DNA of 64,000 bases from Hydrangea macrophylla (Eukaryota > Streptophyta > Magnoliopsida > Cornales > Hydrangeaceae). Each line of letters opens with the position of its first letter. Within the stretch, counting starts at the first letter, position 1. The position numbers and the translations under genes are program-made. The stretch is from the NCBI GenBank assembly GCA_033977485.1, contig CM066998.1, forward strand, positions 60,106,274 through 60,170,273, written 5' to 3'. Below are positions 32,532 through 43,599 of this stretch, in pieces. The notes below the pieces were generated by a model, which was not told the origin of the DNA, did not search any database, and saw only the letters and a list, made by a program, of their open reading frames with translations.

Positions 32532-34268
32532 TCAGGATGCTCGGGCATGCCTCTTCCGTGCCGACTGTGAATCACCTCCGCCAGATGTTCCTCCGGAGAT
32601 CACGTTGATGTGGCCGAGCAGTGGAGGGGGCTGACCGGGAGCCCGGGCATCCTGTCGGGGCTGTCTGTCCATTGTGACAAACTCGGCAAGATGGCCCTGC
32701 TCGATCAGCTTTTCGATTGCTATTTTCAGTTTGAAGCAATCCTCCGTTTCATGGCCGTGATCCTTGTGATAACGGCAGAACTTCTCCCGATTCCTCTTGC
32801 CGGGAGGGGCTCTGAGCTTGGTAGGCTGCGGAAGCAACCTCTGCGCCTCTGCGGCGGCCATCACCTCATGTATGGGTCGGGAAAGAGGTGTAAAAGCCGT
32901 TGGGGGCTGACCCCTAGCCTCTCTTTGATCTTGCTTTGGCTTCTTTCCCGGACCCTTCTCAAATCCCTCACGTTTGCGCTTTGCTTTTGGGGATTCGTCT
33001 CCTGTCTGGCTGGCGCGCTTTGCCTTCAGGAACTCTTCGGTGTCTATGTACTTCCCTACTCTTTCCGAGAGTTCCACCAGGGTTGCCGGTCGATCGCGAT
33101 GAAAAGACGTGGCCACCTTGGTGTGCTGAACTCCCGAGCAGAAAGCCATGATAGCGGCGGTCTCATTGAGGTTGCGAATCAAGAGCCTCTGCTGGTTGAA
33201 ACGATCTACGTATTCCCTTAAAGATTCCCCCCTTTGCTGCTTGACGGCTAGCAGCTGGGTGTCTGGCTGCGACCGGTCCAGCATTCCGACAAACTGACTG
33301 ATGAAGAGTTTGCCGAGGGTCTTGAAGTCGTCAACCGTCCGCGGCTTCAAAGCATGGAACCATTGTGCGGCTGATCCCTTTAGAGTACTGGGGAATGCCA
33401 GGCATAGCAGCTCGTCCGTGGTAGTGACCAGTGCCATCTGCGCCTTATAAGTGCGGATGTGGTCCACTGGACTCCCCTTGCCGTCGTATGAGCTGAGGTG
33501 AGGGGGCTTGAACTTCCGCGGGATTGGGAACTGTGTCACCCGGGCCGTATAGGGCGACTCTGTTTCTGTATTGGTGAGGTCGTGGCCGGATTTGCGGTTC
33601 AGCCTTTCAATCTGCTGCTGCAGCTCCTCGACCTGGGCCTTGACGTCAGTGCGCCCGGTCCTCCTCTCTGCATCTGAGTAGTAAGGAGGGTCTGACGATG
33701 ATGCCTCATCCTCGAAGCGCGTCGATCTTGGGGATAGTACTCGGCTGCGAGTTCGGGATAACCTGTGCCTAAGATCATCCCGGCTTAGGGCGGGCGGATC
33801 GCCGACTGGTTCCCTGACTTTTCGTCCGGTTGCTTCTCCCCTTGCGGCCCGTCGCCATTCGATGAGGATCCGGGCGTCCTCCGCTCGGCGCGCTCGGCGT
33901 GGAACGTACCGAGGTCCCTCCTGCGGGCGCTTGGGGGGCTGGCTACGTTCTCCCTCCGCCTGGCTTTCCCGATTTAGTTGGGACCCTGGAGCGGATCTGG
34001 TTCTCCCGCGTTTCCGGGCAGGCCTCTTACTGGAAGTGCTCTTTTCAGGCCGCTTTTCCGACGAAGGGCCTTCCTTGGGGTCCTCGACCACTTTTTCATG
34101 CTGGGCCATGAGCGCCACTATTTGCTGTTGCGTCCGGATCTGGCCCTCCAAGAGCCGCTCCAGGGCGGCTGTGACCTGGTCGGAGGTCATGGAGGTCGCC
34201 CGTATCTCGATCTGTTGGTCCTCCTGACCGGTTGAAGTGGCGGTCTTCTTACCCTTCTTGGGAGGCAT
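32532..34268 (-). CDS. Gag of Gypsy C
   Basis: 578 residues starting MPPKKGKKTATSTGQ, 47 bp after the primer site. A basic, Arg/Pro-rich region (about 80-200), a coiled-coil stretch (LQQQIERLNRK), then the retrotransposon gag domain (FPIPRKFKPPHLSSYDGKG to about 420, including AAQWFHALKPRTVDDF) and a Tat-type zinc knuckle CRYHKDHGHETEDC (about 500). Gag forms the virus-like particle and binds RNA. It ends at TGA (32534-32532). The downstream pol is in the same reading frame, so this stop alone separates gag from pol; it may be a mutation of CGA or a readthrough signal. Confidence 0.9.
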   Translation of the reverse strand: MPPKKGKKTATSTGQEDQQIEIRATSMTSDQVTAALERLLEGQIRTQQQIVALMAQHEKVVEDPKEGPSSEKRPEKSTSSKRPARKRGRTRSAPGSQLNRESQAEGERSQPPKRPQEGPRYVPRRARRAEDARILIEWRRAARGEATGRKVREPVGDPPALSRDDLRHRLSRTRSRVLSPRSTRFEDEASSSDPPYYSDAERRTGRTDVKAQVEELQQQIERLNRKSGHDLTNTETESPYTARVTQFPIPRKFKPPHLSSYDGKGSPVDHIRTYKAQMALVTTTDELLCLAFPSTLKGSAAQWFHALKPRTVDDFKTLGKLFISQFVGMLDRSQPDTQLLAVKQQRGESLREYVDRFNQQRLLIRNLNETAAIMAFCSGVQHTKVATSFHRDRPATLVELSERVGKYIDTEEFLKAKRASQTGDESPKAKRKREGFEKGPGKKPKQDQREARGQPPTAFTPLSRPIHEVMAAAEAQRLLPQPTKLRAPPGKRNREKFCRYHKDHGHETEDCFKLKIAIEKLIEQGHLAEFVTMDRQPRQDARAPGQPPPLLGHINVISGGTSGGGDSQSARKRHARAS

Positions 34269-34314
34269 GTTTAATCAGTCAAAAAATTTTTTGATGATGA
34301 GAAAACTGTATCGT

Positions 34315-34332
34315 TTCCCACAGACGGCGCCA
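34315..34332 (-). other. Primer-binding site of Gypsy C
   Basis: TGGCGCCGTCTGTGGGAA on the minus strand, three bases from the LTR. The TGGCGCCG type is usual in Tat and Athila elements and is commonly assigned to tRNA-Arg; the exact tRNA is not checked. Confidence 0.8.
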
Positions 34333-34335
34333 AAT

Positions 34336-34953
34336 TGATGATGCCAAGAATTGGTTAGGGCAATTTAGGAAGAAAATAAGACCACAGAGGATTTGTATGT
34401 GGTTCGGCCCCGTTAATGAGGTGACCTACATCCACGGTTGCGTGTGGGCGCGTTCACTAGCAGATCACCGGCAGGCCTGGTGAGCCGACAGTTGTGGGCG
34501 GCACTACCAGTAATACCGGCCGGGTGTATGCGTGTATATATTGATAAGCTTTCTAATGTATGCAGATGCACTTAGAGAATTGGTATTCGGATCCCCTTTG
34601 AGAGGGTAGGTGGGCTCTTTTATAAGTGCAAGAGTCCACCCTCACATGGTAAGTCTGATTAGATTAGGAAGCTTAATCTAATCATAATAGGTTTGCACAA
34701 TATTTGGTGAGTTTCCTAAGTAGTTAAGGAAACCACTAATTCTTACTTAATAGAGTTGCAGCCGTGCAAGGAAACTGCAGGGAGCACGATTGATGCCGTG
34801 ACCCTAGGGGCCTTACTATGACCGCCCAAGTGTCCCAGTCGGCAACGGCAGCATCCCTCGGGAGCGTGGGCTCCACGCCTCAAATTCGGCTTCCCCGGGT
34901 CATTACTGAACACGTGGCGTTTAAGCAATTACAAGATATTTTTGGACATATCA
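34336..34953 (-). repeat. 5' LTR of Gypsy C
   Basis: 618 bp; differs from the other copy by six transitions and no gaps. On the minus strand it is followed after three bases by the primer site TGGCGCCGTCTGTGGGAA (34332-34315), of the type seen in Tat/Athila elements. Confidence 0.95.
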
Positions 34954-34958
34954 ACATC

Positions 34959-37931
34959 TACGATATACAAGGACTGTGAGATCAAACTAGGTGAGAAGTT
35001 GATGACCATAGACCTTAAATTGGTTAGCTCTTAATCACGCTACCATAGACTGTGAGCGGAAAGAAGTTATTTTCGATCACCGGTACACGGAAGCTTTTGT
35101 TTTCAAGGGAGTAGGGTTATACCGCCACCGTATTTGATTTTAGCTATCCGAGCAGGTAAGATGTTGAGGAAGGGATGCCGGGGATTCCTATGTTCAGTGA
35201 TTGATATTTTGACGACCGAATTAAAAGTAGAAGATATTCCAATAGTACGAGAGTATCCAAATGTATTTCCTGATGACCTACCAGATGTTCTTATTGAGAG
35301 AGAGATTGAGTTTACCATTGAGATAATGCCAGACTCAAGACCAATATTAAAAGCACCATATAGAATGGCACTTGTACAGTTGAAAGAATTGAAAACCCAA
35401 CTACAAGAATTACTGGACAAAGGTTTCATTCGACCTAGTATATCGCCATGGGGAGCTCCAGTATTGTTTGTAAAGAAGATAGATGGTTCAATGAGAATGT
35501 GCGTGGACTATCGAGAACTAAACAAGTTAAAAATCAAGAACAAATATTCGTTGCCTAGAATCGATGACTTATTCAATCAACTTCATGGGGCACAAGTATT
35601 TTCCAACATAGACCTTAGATCGGGCTATCATTAGTTGAAAGTAAAAGCGGAAGATGTAGAGAAGACAACTTTCAGAATGCTTTATGGACATTATGAACAG
35701 AGTCTTCAAAGACTACTTAGATGACTTTGTGATCGTATTCATCGACGACATTCTTATCTATTTATTGAGTGAGGTAGAGCACGAGAAGCATTTGAGACTT
35801 ATACTTCAGAGATTGCAGGAGAAACAACTATTTGGTAAATTTAAGAAGTGTGAATTCTGGTTGCCTAGTATTACTTTTTTTGGTCACGTGATTGACAAGA
35901 TTGGAGTTTCAGTTGATCCTCATAAGGTAGAAGCAGTATCGAATTGGCAAAGACCGACATCCGTATCCGAAATCTGAAGTTTCTTGGGATTAGCAGGGTA
36001 CTACTACCATTTCATTGAGAACTTCCCGAGAATTTTTCTACCTATGACAAAGTTGATGAGGAAGGGTATTACATTTGAATGGAGTCCAGAATGTGAAGAT
36101 AGCTTTCAAGAGTTAAAGTCGCGATTGACAAGAGCACCTATCTTGACGATACCATCCAGAACCAAAGGGTTTGTGATTTATAGTGATGCTTCGCATCAAG
36201 GCTTGGGGTGTGTACTGATGCAAGGTGGTAAAGTAATTCCGTACGCTTCAAGACAGTTGAAGACACACGAGGTTAATTATCCGATTCACGATTTTGAATT
36301 GGCCACTGTTATTTATGCATTAACGATTTGGAGGCACTACTTGTACGGGGAAAAGTGTGAGATTTTAACAGACCATAAGAGCCTGAAGTACCTATTCACA
36401 CAACAAAACTTGAACATGAGACAGAAGAAATGGCTAAAGTTGATGAAGGATTATGATCTTTCGATTGAGTATCATCCGGGGAAAGCTAACGTAGTAGCTG
36501 ATGCGTTAAGCCAGAAGACGCCAAGGAACTTAGCTGACGAGCTAACACAACAAAAAGAACTGGTAAAGGAGATGGAACGTTTAGAATTAGATGTGATACC
36601 AGAGACTAGTGGTGGCTTAATGATGGCACTTATAGCACACCCAATTATTATTAATAAGATCAAGAGGGAACAGTTTAACGATGTCTACTTGTGCAAAATG
36701 AGAGACGAGATACCTTTGGGAAAGCAACATGGTTTTGTATTGGAACAAGGAGCGCTGAAACTTGGAAATCGATTATGTGTACCGAATGTGAAAGGCTTGA
36801 AAGAGATAATTCTAGAGGAAGCATATAGTACTAGATATTCAGTACACTCGGGGAGTAACAAAATGTACCAAAACCTGCGGGAAAACTTTTGGTGGAAAGG
36901 TATGAAGCGTGAAATTGCTAAGTATGTTTCTGTGTATTCTGCATGTCAACAAGTGAAAGTAGAAAGACAAGTACATACAGGACTACTACAACCATTGCTT
37001 GTGTCAGAGTGGAAATGAGATGAGATTATGATAGCTTTTGTATCTGGTTTTCCACGATCACCTAACAAGAATGACAAGATTTAGGTTACAATTGACCAAT
37101 TGACAAAGTCAGCTCATTTTCTATTGATCAAGACAACTAAACCTTCGAGGTTGGCAGAATGGTATGTGAAAGAGATTGTAAGACTATATGGGATCCCAGC
37201 AATGATTGTATCAGATCGTGATAGTAGTTTTACATTGAGGTTTTAGGGAAGTTTACAAAAAGGCCATAGGTACGAAGCTGAGTTTCAGTACCGCATTTCA
37301 TCCTCAGATCGACGAACAATCAAAGCGTATGATCTAGACGTTAGAGGATATGCTTCGATTGTGTGTTCTAGATTTTGGAAGTGATTGGGAAAAACACTTA
37401 CCGTTGATTAAATTTGCCTACAATAACGGATTTCAGTCAAGTACTGGGATGGCACCGTATGAAGCCTTATATGGTCGAAATTTTTGTTCACTGGTTTGTT
37501 GGACCGAGGTTGGAGAACGAAAGTTGCTAGGACCTGAGTTAATATAGGTGACTATTGAGAAGGTAAAGCTGATCCAAGAGCAACTTAAGGTAGCTCAAAA
37601 TCATTATAAGAGTTATGCAGACTCGAAGTGATGACCGATGACCTTTGACGTGGGAGACCTTGTGTATTTGCGGGTATCGCCTTCGAAAGGCATTGTTCAA
37701 TTCGGAAAGAGAGGAAAACTCAATCCGAGATTTGTAGAACCTTTTGAGATCCTAGAAAGAGTAGGACCAGTGGCCTATCGATTAGCATTGTCATCAGAGT
37801 TGGAATATGTGCACAACGTATTCCATATGTTAATGTTGAGACGGTGTATGACGTATATGAATAAGATCATCGTACCAGAACCGTTGCAAATCTAAGAGGA
37901 CTTGACTTATATAGAGCATCCAATGGAAAAG
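34959..37931 (+). pseudogene. Pol of Gypsy B (RT, RNase H, integrase), broken
   Basis: RT starts with [20 protein letters not shown] (about 35415) and has the catalytic FIDDILIY (near 35740-35763). About 60 bp encoding the conserved FGL-NAP segment before it are deleted near 35677. RNase H (VIYSDASHQGLG at 36172) is well preserved. The integrase zinc finger has lost residues (HSGSNKMYQ...VYSACQ), and the DDE core is broken by stops (37016, 37083, 37243, 37337, 37544, 37630). The C-terminal part (VGDLVYLRVSPSKG) reaches YIEHPMEK, where the sequence jumps into the truncated 3' LTR, so any chromodomain is lost. Confidence 0.85.
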
Positions 37932-39579
37932 ATGGTCGTGTGCGACGTTTCAGGAATTAATTAGAACTTTGAGAAACTCGCAGGGAAGTAAATGCAATTT
38001 TTGAAAAGATTGTCTCTAAATAGGGGAGGGTCAGAATTTTCATTAGTTATAACTTTACAAAATATCTAGAGAGAGGAGAGAGAAAGGAGATTTATTGCCA
38101 CGAGCTTCACATCGCCGATCAACGACCGTTAGTCTATCAGATTATCACCAGATTTGAGATTTGAACTCCTCGAGGTAAGGCCTACGTTTTGGTACCTCTT
38201 AGGCCGCGTTTGGTTTACTTTTTTCAAAAATCTAATTTCTAGAATTTTGGAGGAAACCCAGTAAAACTTATAGGATTCGCGTATAAGTTGAGATCCGACG
38301 TTTATTCGGGCCTCTAGTCGATCCTTCAGAGTTTGAGAGAGATCGCACGGGGTATGAATTCTAGATCTATGAAATATATGAGATTTACATGTTTTAAATA
38401 TCGACTTTGATATTTTAGATCCGGGTGAAATTCATGTATTAATTAGGCCCGTTAATTATGCACGTGAAATTATATGAAAAACATGTATATCTGTTTATGT
38501 GAGCATACTATGTGTCTACTTGGGTCAAAGGGGGGTTTGGTGTAATTTCATCCGGGGTGTAAGCTCCTCGAACCTTAAGGATTTGGTGATTTTGATTACG
38601 GTGGTGTCTGGTATGGAGGAAGGCCTAACCACTACATCGTACATGGTATGGAGGAAGGCCCAACTAGTGTACGTGGTGCGTGGGAGAGGTGTGCCTTCCA
38701 CGGCATCGGTTCCATTTACCGGATGCATGCGTACCGCTCACCCCAGAGATAATTTTTTTATGTGTTTTGGATGTTTATAGCATGAACTATCACATAAGTA
38801 TACATTTAGAATTATACACTCAGCATATAGCTGAGCAATGGAGCTGTACTCCATTGCAGATGAAAAGAAAAGAGGAAAGAAGAAGCGTGAGGAGTGAGGC
38901 CGGGGAATGCTTGTTTGTACTTTTGTTTTATTCCAAACTTGTAATAAGGAATTGGGAAATTGTAATGTGTCGTAGTGGATCTTGGCATGATTAATGATCT
39001 TATAATCTGTAAAAGAACTCCTATAAATTATGGTTTGATATGTTATAGTATGATTACATTAATGTTGGTTTTGGTTTGGAGCAACCTGTCTTGAGTTGCT
39101 GCAGTTTCGGGCTTTTCTGCTAGGAATCAGTCGACTGACCCATGTGTTTTAGAAAAATCCCTTCAGTTTTTCAAAGGCTTCAGCCTACTGAAGGCTGATT
39201 TTAGTCGACTGGTTTCTGCACAAAAAGAGGACATTCTGCATGCATAGTGTCAAGTCGACAGGACAAGGGTCAGTCGACTGAGAAATTGAGGCCCCAGTCG
39301 ACTGCTCCCTGACACCATCGACTGGACATGTCTATTGAACTTTTATTAGCTTCTACTTTCAGCCTCCAGTCGACCGGACCCTCGATCAGTCGACTGGACC
39401 TTTGTTTTCGAAAATGGATTCTTTTGAAAGTGTTTTCAATGCGTAAAACTTTTTATAACTCAAATTTTCATGGATTTTACTTATGTTTTCTGCTACTATT
39501 TTACTTTAAAGGAACTGAATAAAGCCTTGGTGGTGTGCCATATGTCCTATTCTTGCATGTAGCGGGATGGGTCGTGACA
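37932..39579 (+). repeat. 3' LTR of Gypsy B, 5'-truncated
   Basis: It aligns with 19510-21179 of the 5' LTR; the first about 430 bp of the LTR, the polypurine tract and the end of pol are absent. The CAGTCGACTG-like array recurs at 39128-39400 and the duplicated GGTATGGAGGAAGGCC word at about 38610 and 38646. It ends GTCGTGACA at 39579. Confidence 0.9.
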
Positions 39580-39839
39580 GATTATTTCCTTCAATGTATG
39601 ATTTTCTTTTAAGTGAGCACTTTATAAGCAATTACATCTTTATGAATGGACTTCATATAAACCACTTGGGTCCAACATAAGTTATGCTAATGAATGATAG
39701 AAATATTATTCCTTATGTGCACAAAATAAACATAAATATCAATTATTCTCTAAGAAAAGACATATTCATAAAACATAGAGCAACATGTTACAAATCAAAT
39801 AAAGAATAAGCTTATAAGTCATATATGCTCCACATTACC

Positions 39840-42800
39840 CCTATATTGTTTTTGCCAGCAATGCTTTAGTCATAAGGTCTGCAATCATTAACTCTGTACC
39901 AATATGTTCAATAACCACTTCATGTTTCTTCACATTCTCCTGAACAAAAAAATACTTGATGTCAATATTCTTACTTCAACTTTCACTCTTATTGTTCTTA
40001 GAGAAGAAAACTGCAGTCGAATTATCACAGTAAATCTTCAAAGGCCTTGCTATAGAATCGACAACCTTAAGCCCTAGGAAAAAAAATTCCTTAATCATAA
40101 CATCTGTGATGTTGCTTCATAGCATGTAATAAATTCTGCTTCCATAGTAGACGAAGCAACAATTGTTTGCTTAGTACTTTTACAGGATATAGCTTCTCTA
40201 GTAAGAAAGAAAACATATCCCGAAGTCGAATTTCTTGTGTCTACACATCCAACAAAATTTGAATAACCAATCACTTCCAAATTATCTATATGTTGGTATG
40301 TCAGTCTATAGTCCTTGGTTCCTCACAGGTATCTCATGACCTTCTTAGCAGCTCTCTAGTGTTCCATACCGGGATTACTTTGATATCAATCCAGTAGGCC
40401 TACTATAAATCCAATATCAGGTCTTGTATAGACCTATGCATACATCAAGCTGCCTACAACAGATGCATATAGTATGCTTTTCATGTGCTCTTTCTCCAAT
40501 GCATTTTGTGGACATTGATCTTGATTGGGTTTTATCCCCTTTAACAACGGGCGTTACTGATGATGCACAATCTTTCGTTCTGAATTTTTCCAAAACTTTT
40601 TCAATGTTGGCCTTTTGAGATAATCCCAAAATCCTTCGGGATCTATTTCTATGAATCTCTATGCCAATGACATAAGTGGCTTCACCTAAATCATTCATTT
40701 CACAGTTTTGAAAAAGAAATTGTTTTGTCTCATATAGCAATCCCAAGTCACTACTTGCAAGTAACATATCATCTACATATAGAACTAGAAAAATAAATTT
40801 ACTCCCACTAACCTTAAGGTATTTACACTGATCAATGGTGTTCTCAATAAAACCAAATGAGGTAAAAACATTGTGAAATTTTATATACCACCAGTGGGTG
40901 TTCGCTCTGATTATTTTGCTTTGGGTGTGCCAGAGCTGTTGTAGCTCGATTGTGTATATGTGAAGGCAAACGTGGTTTTTCCTAATATTTTGTGCCAGTG
41001 ATGCATGATATAACTTCTATCGTATTGGTGATTATTAAAAACTAGTAGGAAAGTACCCTAGTCATAGGTTCTTTGATAGTATTGAAGCACACAAGTCAAA
41101 TTATGTCATAAAGATGTAAAAGAGACACCAAATAAATCAACAAGTTTAAAGGCCGATCAGACTACCTTGAAGAGAAGAGACATTCTGATGATAAAAACTT
41201 GAAAATAATATTAATATGTAAGGACTTAAGAACAAACTATGAGTTGAACTAAGTTATGCAAAAATGGTAAGACAAAGGGAATGCTTTGTAAAAGAGTGTT
41301 GTGTTTGGCGTGCTATTTTGGAGTTTTTGTTTGAGACGCAGGGTCTTTTTCTTATGGGACCATGTCTTGTATTTATAGAGGAGAATTACTTGCTTCTGGC
41401 GGTTAGGCCAAACGAGCTTGGGGGGTAGCGTCCAATACGCTATGGCTATGGTGGTTGTTCTTGTAACTTCCCAACTCTCTCATTGGTCAAAGCTTCAGCT
41501 CTATCTATCTTGGAACTTGTGTCCCCATCATGCGTTCTGATAACTTTAGAGATTTTTCTTATCCTTTAAAGATATTTGCTTATTGGAACTCATGCAAGGC
41601 TTCTTAAGGAAGCTTCTATCAACCCAATGAAAGAGGCAGTGCGATGGAAGAGGCAGCACGATGGAAGATCTTTTCCTGAAAATATCCATCGGGCTTGCAA
41701 CTTGTTGATGCAAGGCTGACATTTTAGTTCCATCATCCATACCTATAGTGCTGTTTGGACTTATGCACTTTTTGGGTGCATATAGCGAGAGGCATGTTTT
41801 AGTCCATATATAAATTTCTTTAACTTACAAACCAAGTTACTATCTTCCTCTTTAGAAAAACCTTTAGGCTGTGTCATGTATACCTCCTCCTCTAGATCTC
41901 CATTTAAAAATACAGTTTTCACATCCATTTGGTGTAGCTCTAAATCAAAATGAGCTACTAAAGCCATGATTATTCTAAGTGAATCCTTCTTAGAAACTGG
42001 AGAAAATGGTAATCAATGTCTTCCCTTTGAGTGAAACCCTTAGCCACAAGTCTAGCTTTATATCTTTCAACATTACCAGAGGAGTCTCTTTTGGTTTTGT
42101 AAACCCATTTCTAGCCAATGGCAATAACTCCTTTTGGTAACTCACTGAGATCCCAAACTTGATTTTTGGCCATGAATTCCATCTCTTCTTTCATGGCATC
42201 ATACCAAAGTGTGGAATATTCTCCCCTTGTAGCTTATGAAAACAAAGTTGGATCATCTTTAGGCCCAATGTTAAAATCATACCCTTGTAGGTATACAACA
42301 TAAACACTTGAAATTGCAGATTTTCTATTTCTTGAGGATCTTCTTAAATCTACTTGCTCGTTAGTGTTTTGTGTTGCTCAAATAATGAGTCCTTTCTTCC
42401 GTGATGAACTGTTGGCACCAGTCCTACATTTTGTCTCTGTGGACTGAGGAGAAATGTGGCTTGGCGGGAAGAGGCATATACCATGAGATAAGTAAGGAGG
42501 TCAACCTCTTTCAAATATACAACATGGATTCTAGCAATGCAATGTAGTTGGACTCTCATGTCGATCCGGATGAATCATCCTTTCCACGGAGGTAAATCTT
42601 TGCCTGCTAGGCAAGAGGATAGCAAGTTCCAATATGTGGCTCAGTAGTAACTTGCTCCTCATGGGGTGGTTCTTGTATTAGTTGCTCATGAATTGGTTGC
42701 TCTTCAATGATTTCATTTTGTTCTCGTTGAAAAGCAATCAATTGATTTCCACTTATAGGCAACATGTTTGATTAATTTATTTCCTTAAATTCCACTTTTT

Positions 42801-43240
42801 GAGGAAAGTCACTCCCACTAAGCTCAAAATCTTTAAAAAATCTTGCATTTCTACCCTCAACAACTCTAGTAGAGTGTGAAGGACAGAAGAATCTAAATCC
42901 TTTGGAGTTCACTGCATAGCCTATAAAAAAATCCACTAGTTGTCCTTGGGTCTAATTTCTTTATGTGAGGATTGTAAATCCTTACTTCAATAGGACAACC
43001 CCCATGTGTGTAAATGACTTAAACTTGGTTTCCATCCATTCCATATTCAAAAGGTGTTTTAGGAACAACCTTAGATGGAACCCTATTTAATACATACATA
43101 GTAGTTTTTAAGGCTTCACTCCATCATAATAATAGAAGATTTGAGTTACTAATCATGCTCCTTACCATGCCATGAGTGTTCGGTTCCTTCTTTTAGCAAT
43201 ACCATTTTGTTGTGGTGTGCATGGCATTGTATATTGAGCA
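39840..43240 (-). pseudogene. Copia A polyprotein remnant (integrase, RT, RNase H)
   Basis: Integrase core pieces (including MVRSMISNSN-like and KKLDPRT) read from 43240 to about 42890. RT begins near 42150 (VWDLSELPKGV), continues with [34 protein letters not shown] (41940-41870) and the catalytic YVDDMLLASSDL (40790-40735), then LSQKANIEKVLEKF. RNase H carries STSGYVFFL, SSTMEAEF (40150-40125) and KIYCDNS (about 40030), ending with the HVIEHI-like tail near 39880. Many frameshifts and stops are present. The polyprotein would have supplied reverse transcription and integration. Confidence 0.75.
40890..41780. mobile_element. Unidentified ~0.9-kb insertion in Copia A RT
   Basis: The RT frame is cut after SR (near 41785) and resumes at WYIKFHNVF (near 40885). 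The intervening DNA has no relation to RT and no recognisable gene. ATATA-like words occur at both junctions, but the ends are not a clear inverted repeat, so the class is unknown. It contains two near repeats of CTTCCATCG.GCTGCCTCTT around 41625-41665. Confidence 0.4.
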
Positions 43241-43366
43241 TGTTAAGAGAGGAAATTGTAAGAGAAAAAGTGGAGGCTTAAACCAATTAGGTTAGCCAAC
43301 ATATATATATATATATATATATCAAAAAAGCAACTACATAAATACTCTTATACTTATATTCTAATA
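43241..43366 (-). repeat. 3' LTR of Copia D (126 bp)
   Basis: On the minus strand it starts TATTAGAATATAAG (TG mutated to TA) and ends TCTTAACA. It contains an AT repeat at about 43301-43322. Short LTRs of this form are usual in Ale/Retrofit-type Copia elements. Confidence 0.75.
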
Positions 43367-43599
43367 CCCCCCTCAAGCGGGAGCATAGATATCTATCATG
43401 GCCAACTTGTTACAAAGATCATAGAACAGTCCTCTATTTGGTGCCTTGGTAAGTATGTCTCGTAGTTGATCATTAGACCTAACAAAAGAACCATATCTTT
43501 GATAAAATGGCAATCAACTTCAATATGTTTGGTCCTCTCATGAAACACTGAATTACTCATAATGTACATAGCTGTCTAATTATCATAATACATCTTCAT

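Larger units (their letters stand above)
22672..34953 (-). mobile_element. Gypsy C (Tat-like), 12.3 kb, young, with two antisense genes
   Basis: ACATC is perfectly duplicated (22667-22671, 34954-34958). The LTRs are both 618 bp and differ at six positions, all transitions. On the minus strand the order is LTR, primer site, gag, pol, tandem-repeat spacer, two antisense additional genes, polypurine tract, LTR. Pol has a second, archaeal-type RNase H domain, the mark of the Tat lineage. Only two stops interrupt gag-pol over 5.4 kb and one stop lies in the antisense genes. Confidence 0.95.
19080..39579 (+). mobile_element. Gypsy B (Tekay/Del-like), split by Tat C
   Basis: GATTA flanks the element exactly (19075-19079, 39580-39584), inside Copia A. 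The ends are TGTCATACCCG and GGGTCGTGACA. The order LTR, primer site, gag, protease, RT, RNase H, integrase on the plus strand is that of Ty3/Gypsy. The insertion of Tat C (22672-34953) falls in the protease region. The 3' LTR has lost its first about 430 bp together with the end of pol. All coding parts carry stops or deletions. Confidence 0.9.
18517..43240 (-). mobile_element. Copia A (Tork/Angela-like), 5' part lost, split by Gypsy B
   Basis: The parts are 18517-19079 and 39580-43240, joined once Gypsy B and its GATTA duplication are removed. The order on the minus strand is integrase (from 43240), reverse transcriptase, RNase H, polypurine tract, 3' LTR, as in Pseudoviridae-type elements. 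The left (upstream) end is lost where Copia D begins at 43241, inside the integrase gene. A further unidentified segment of about 0.9 kb sits in the RT gene (about 40890-41780). The element is dead. Confidence 0.7.

Noticed and set aside
32610..33221. 203-residue plus-strand frame
   Set aside because: Antisense shadow of gag of Gypsy C.
22672..34953. Endogenous pararetrovirus or retrovirus with envelope
   Set aside because: No envelope- or movement-protein-like frame; the extra genes are on the opposite strand and match Tat additional ORFs.
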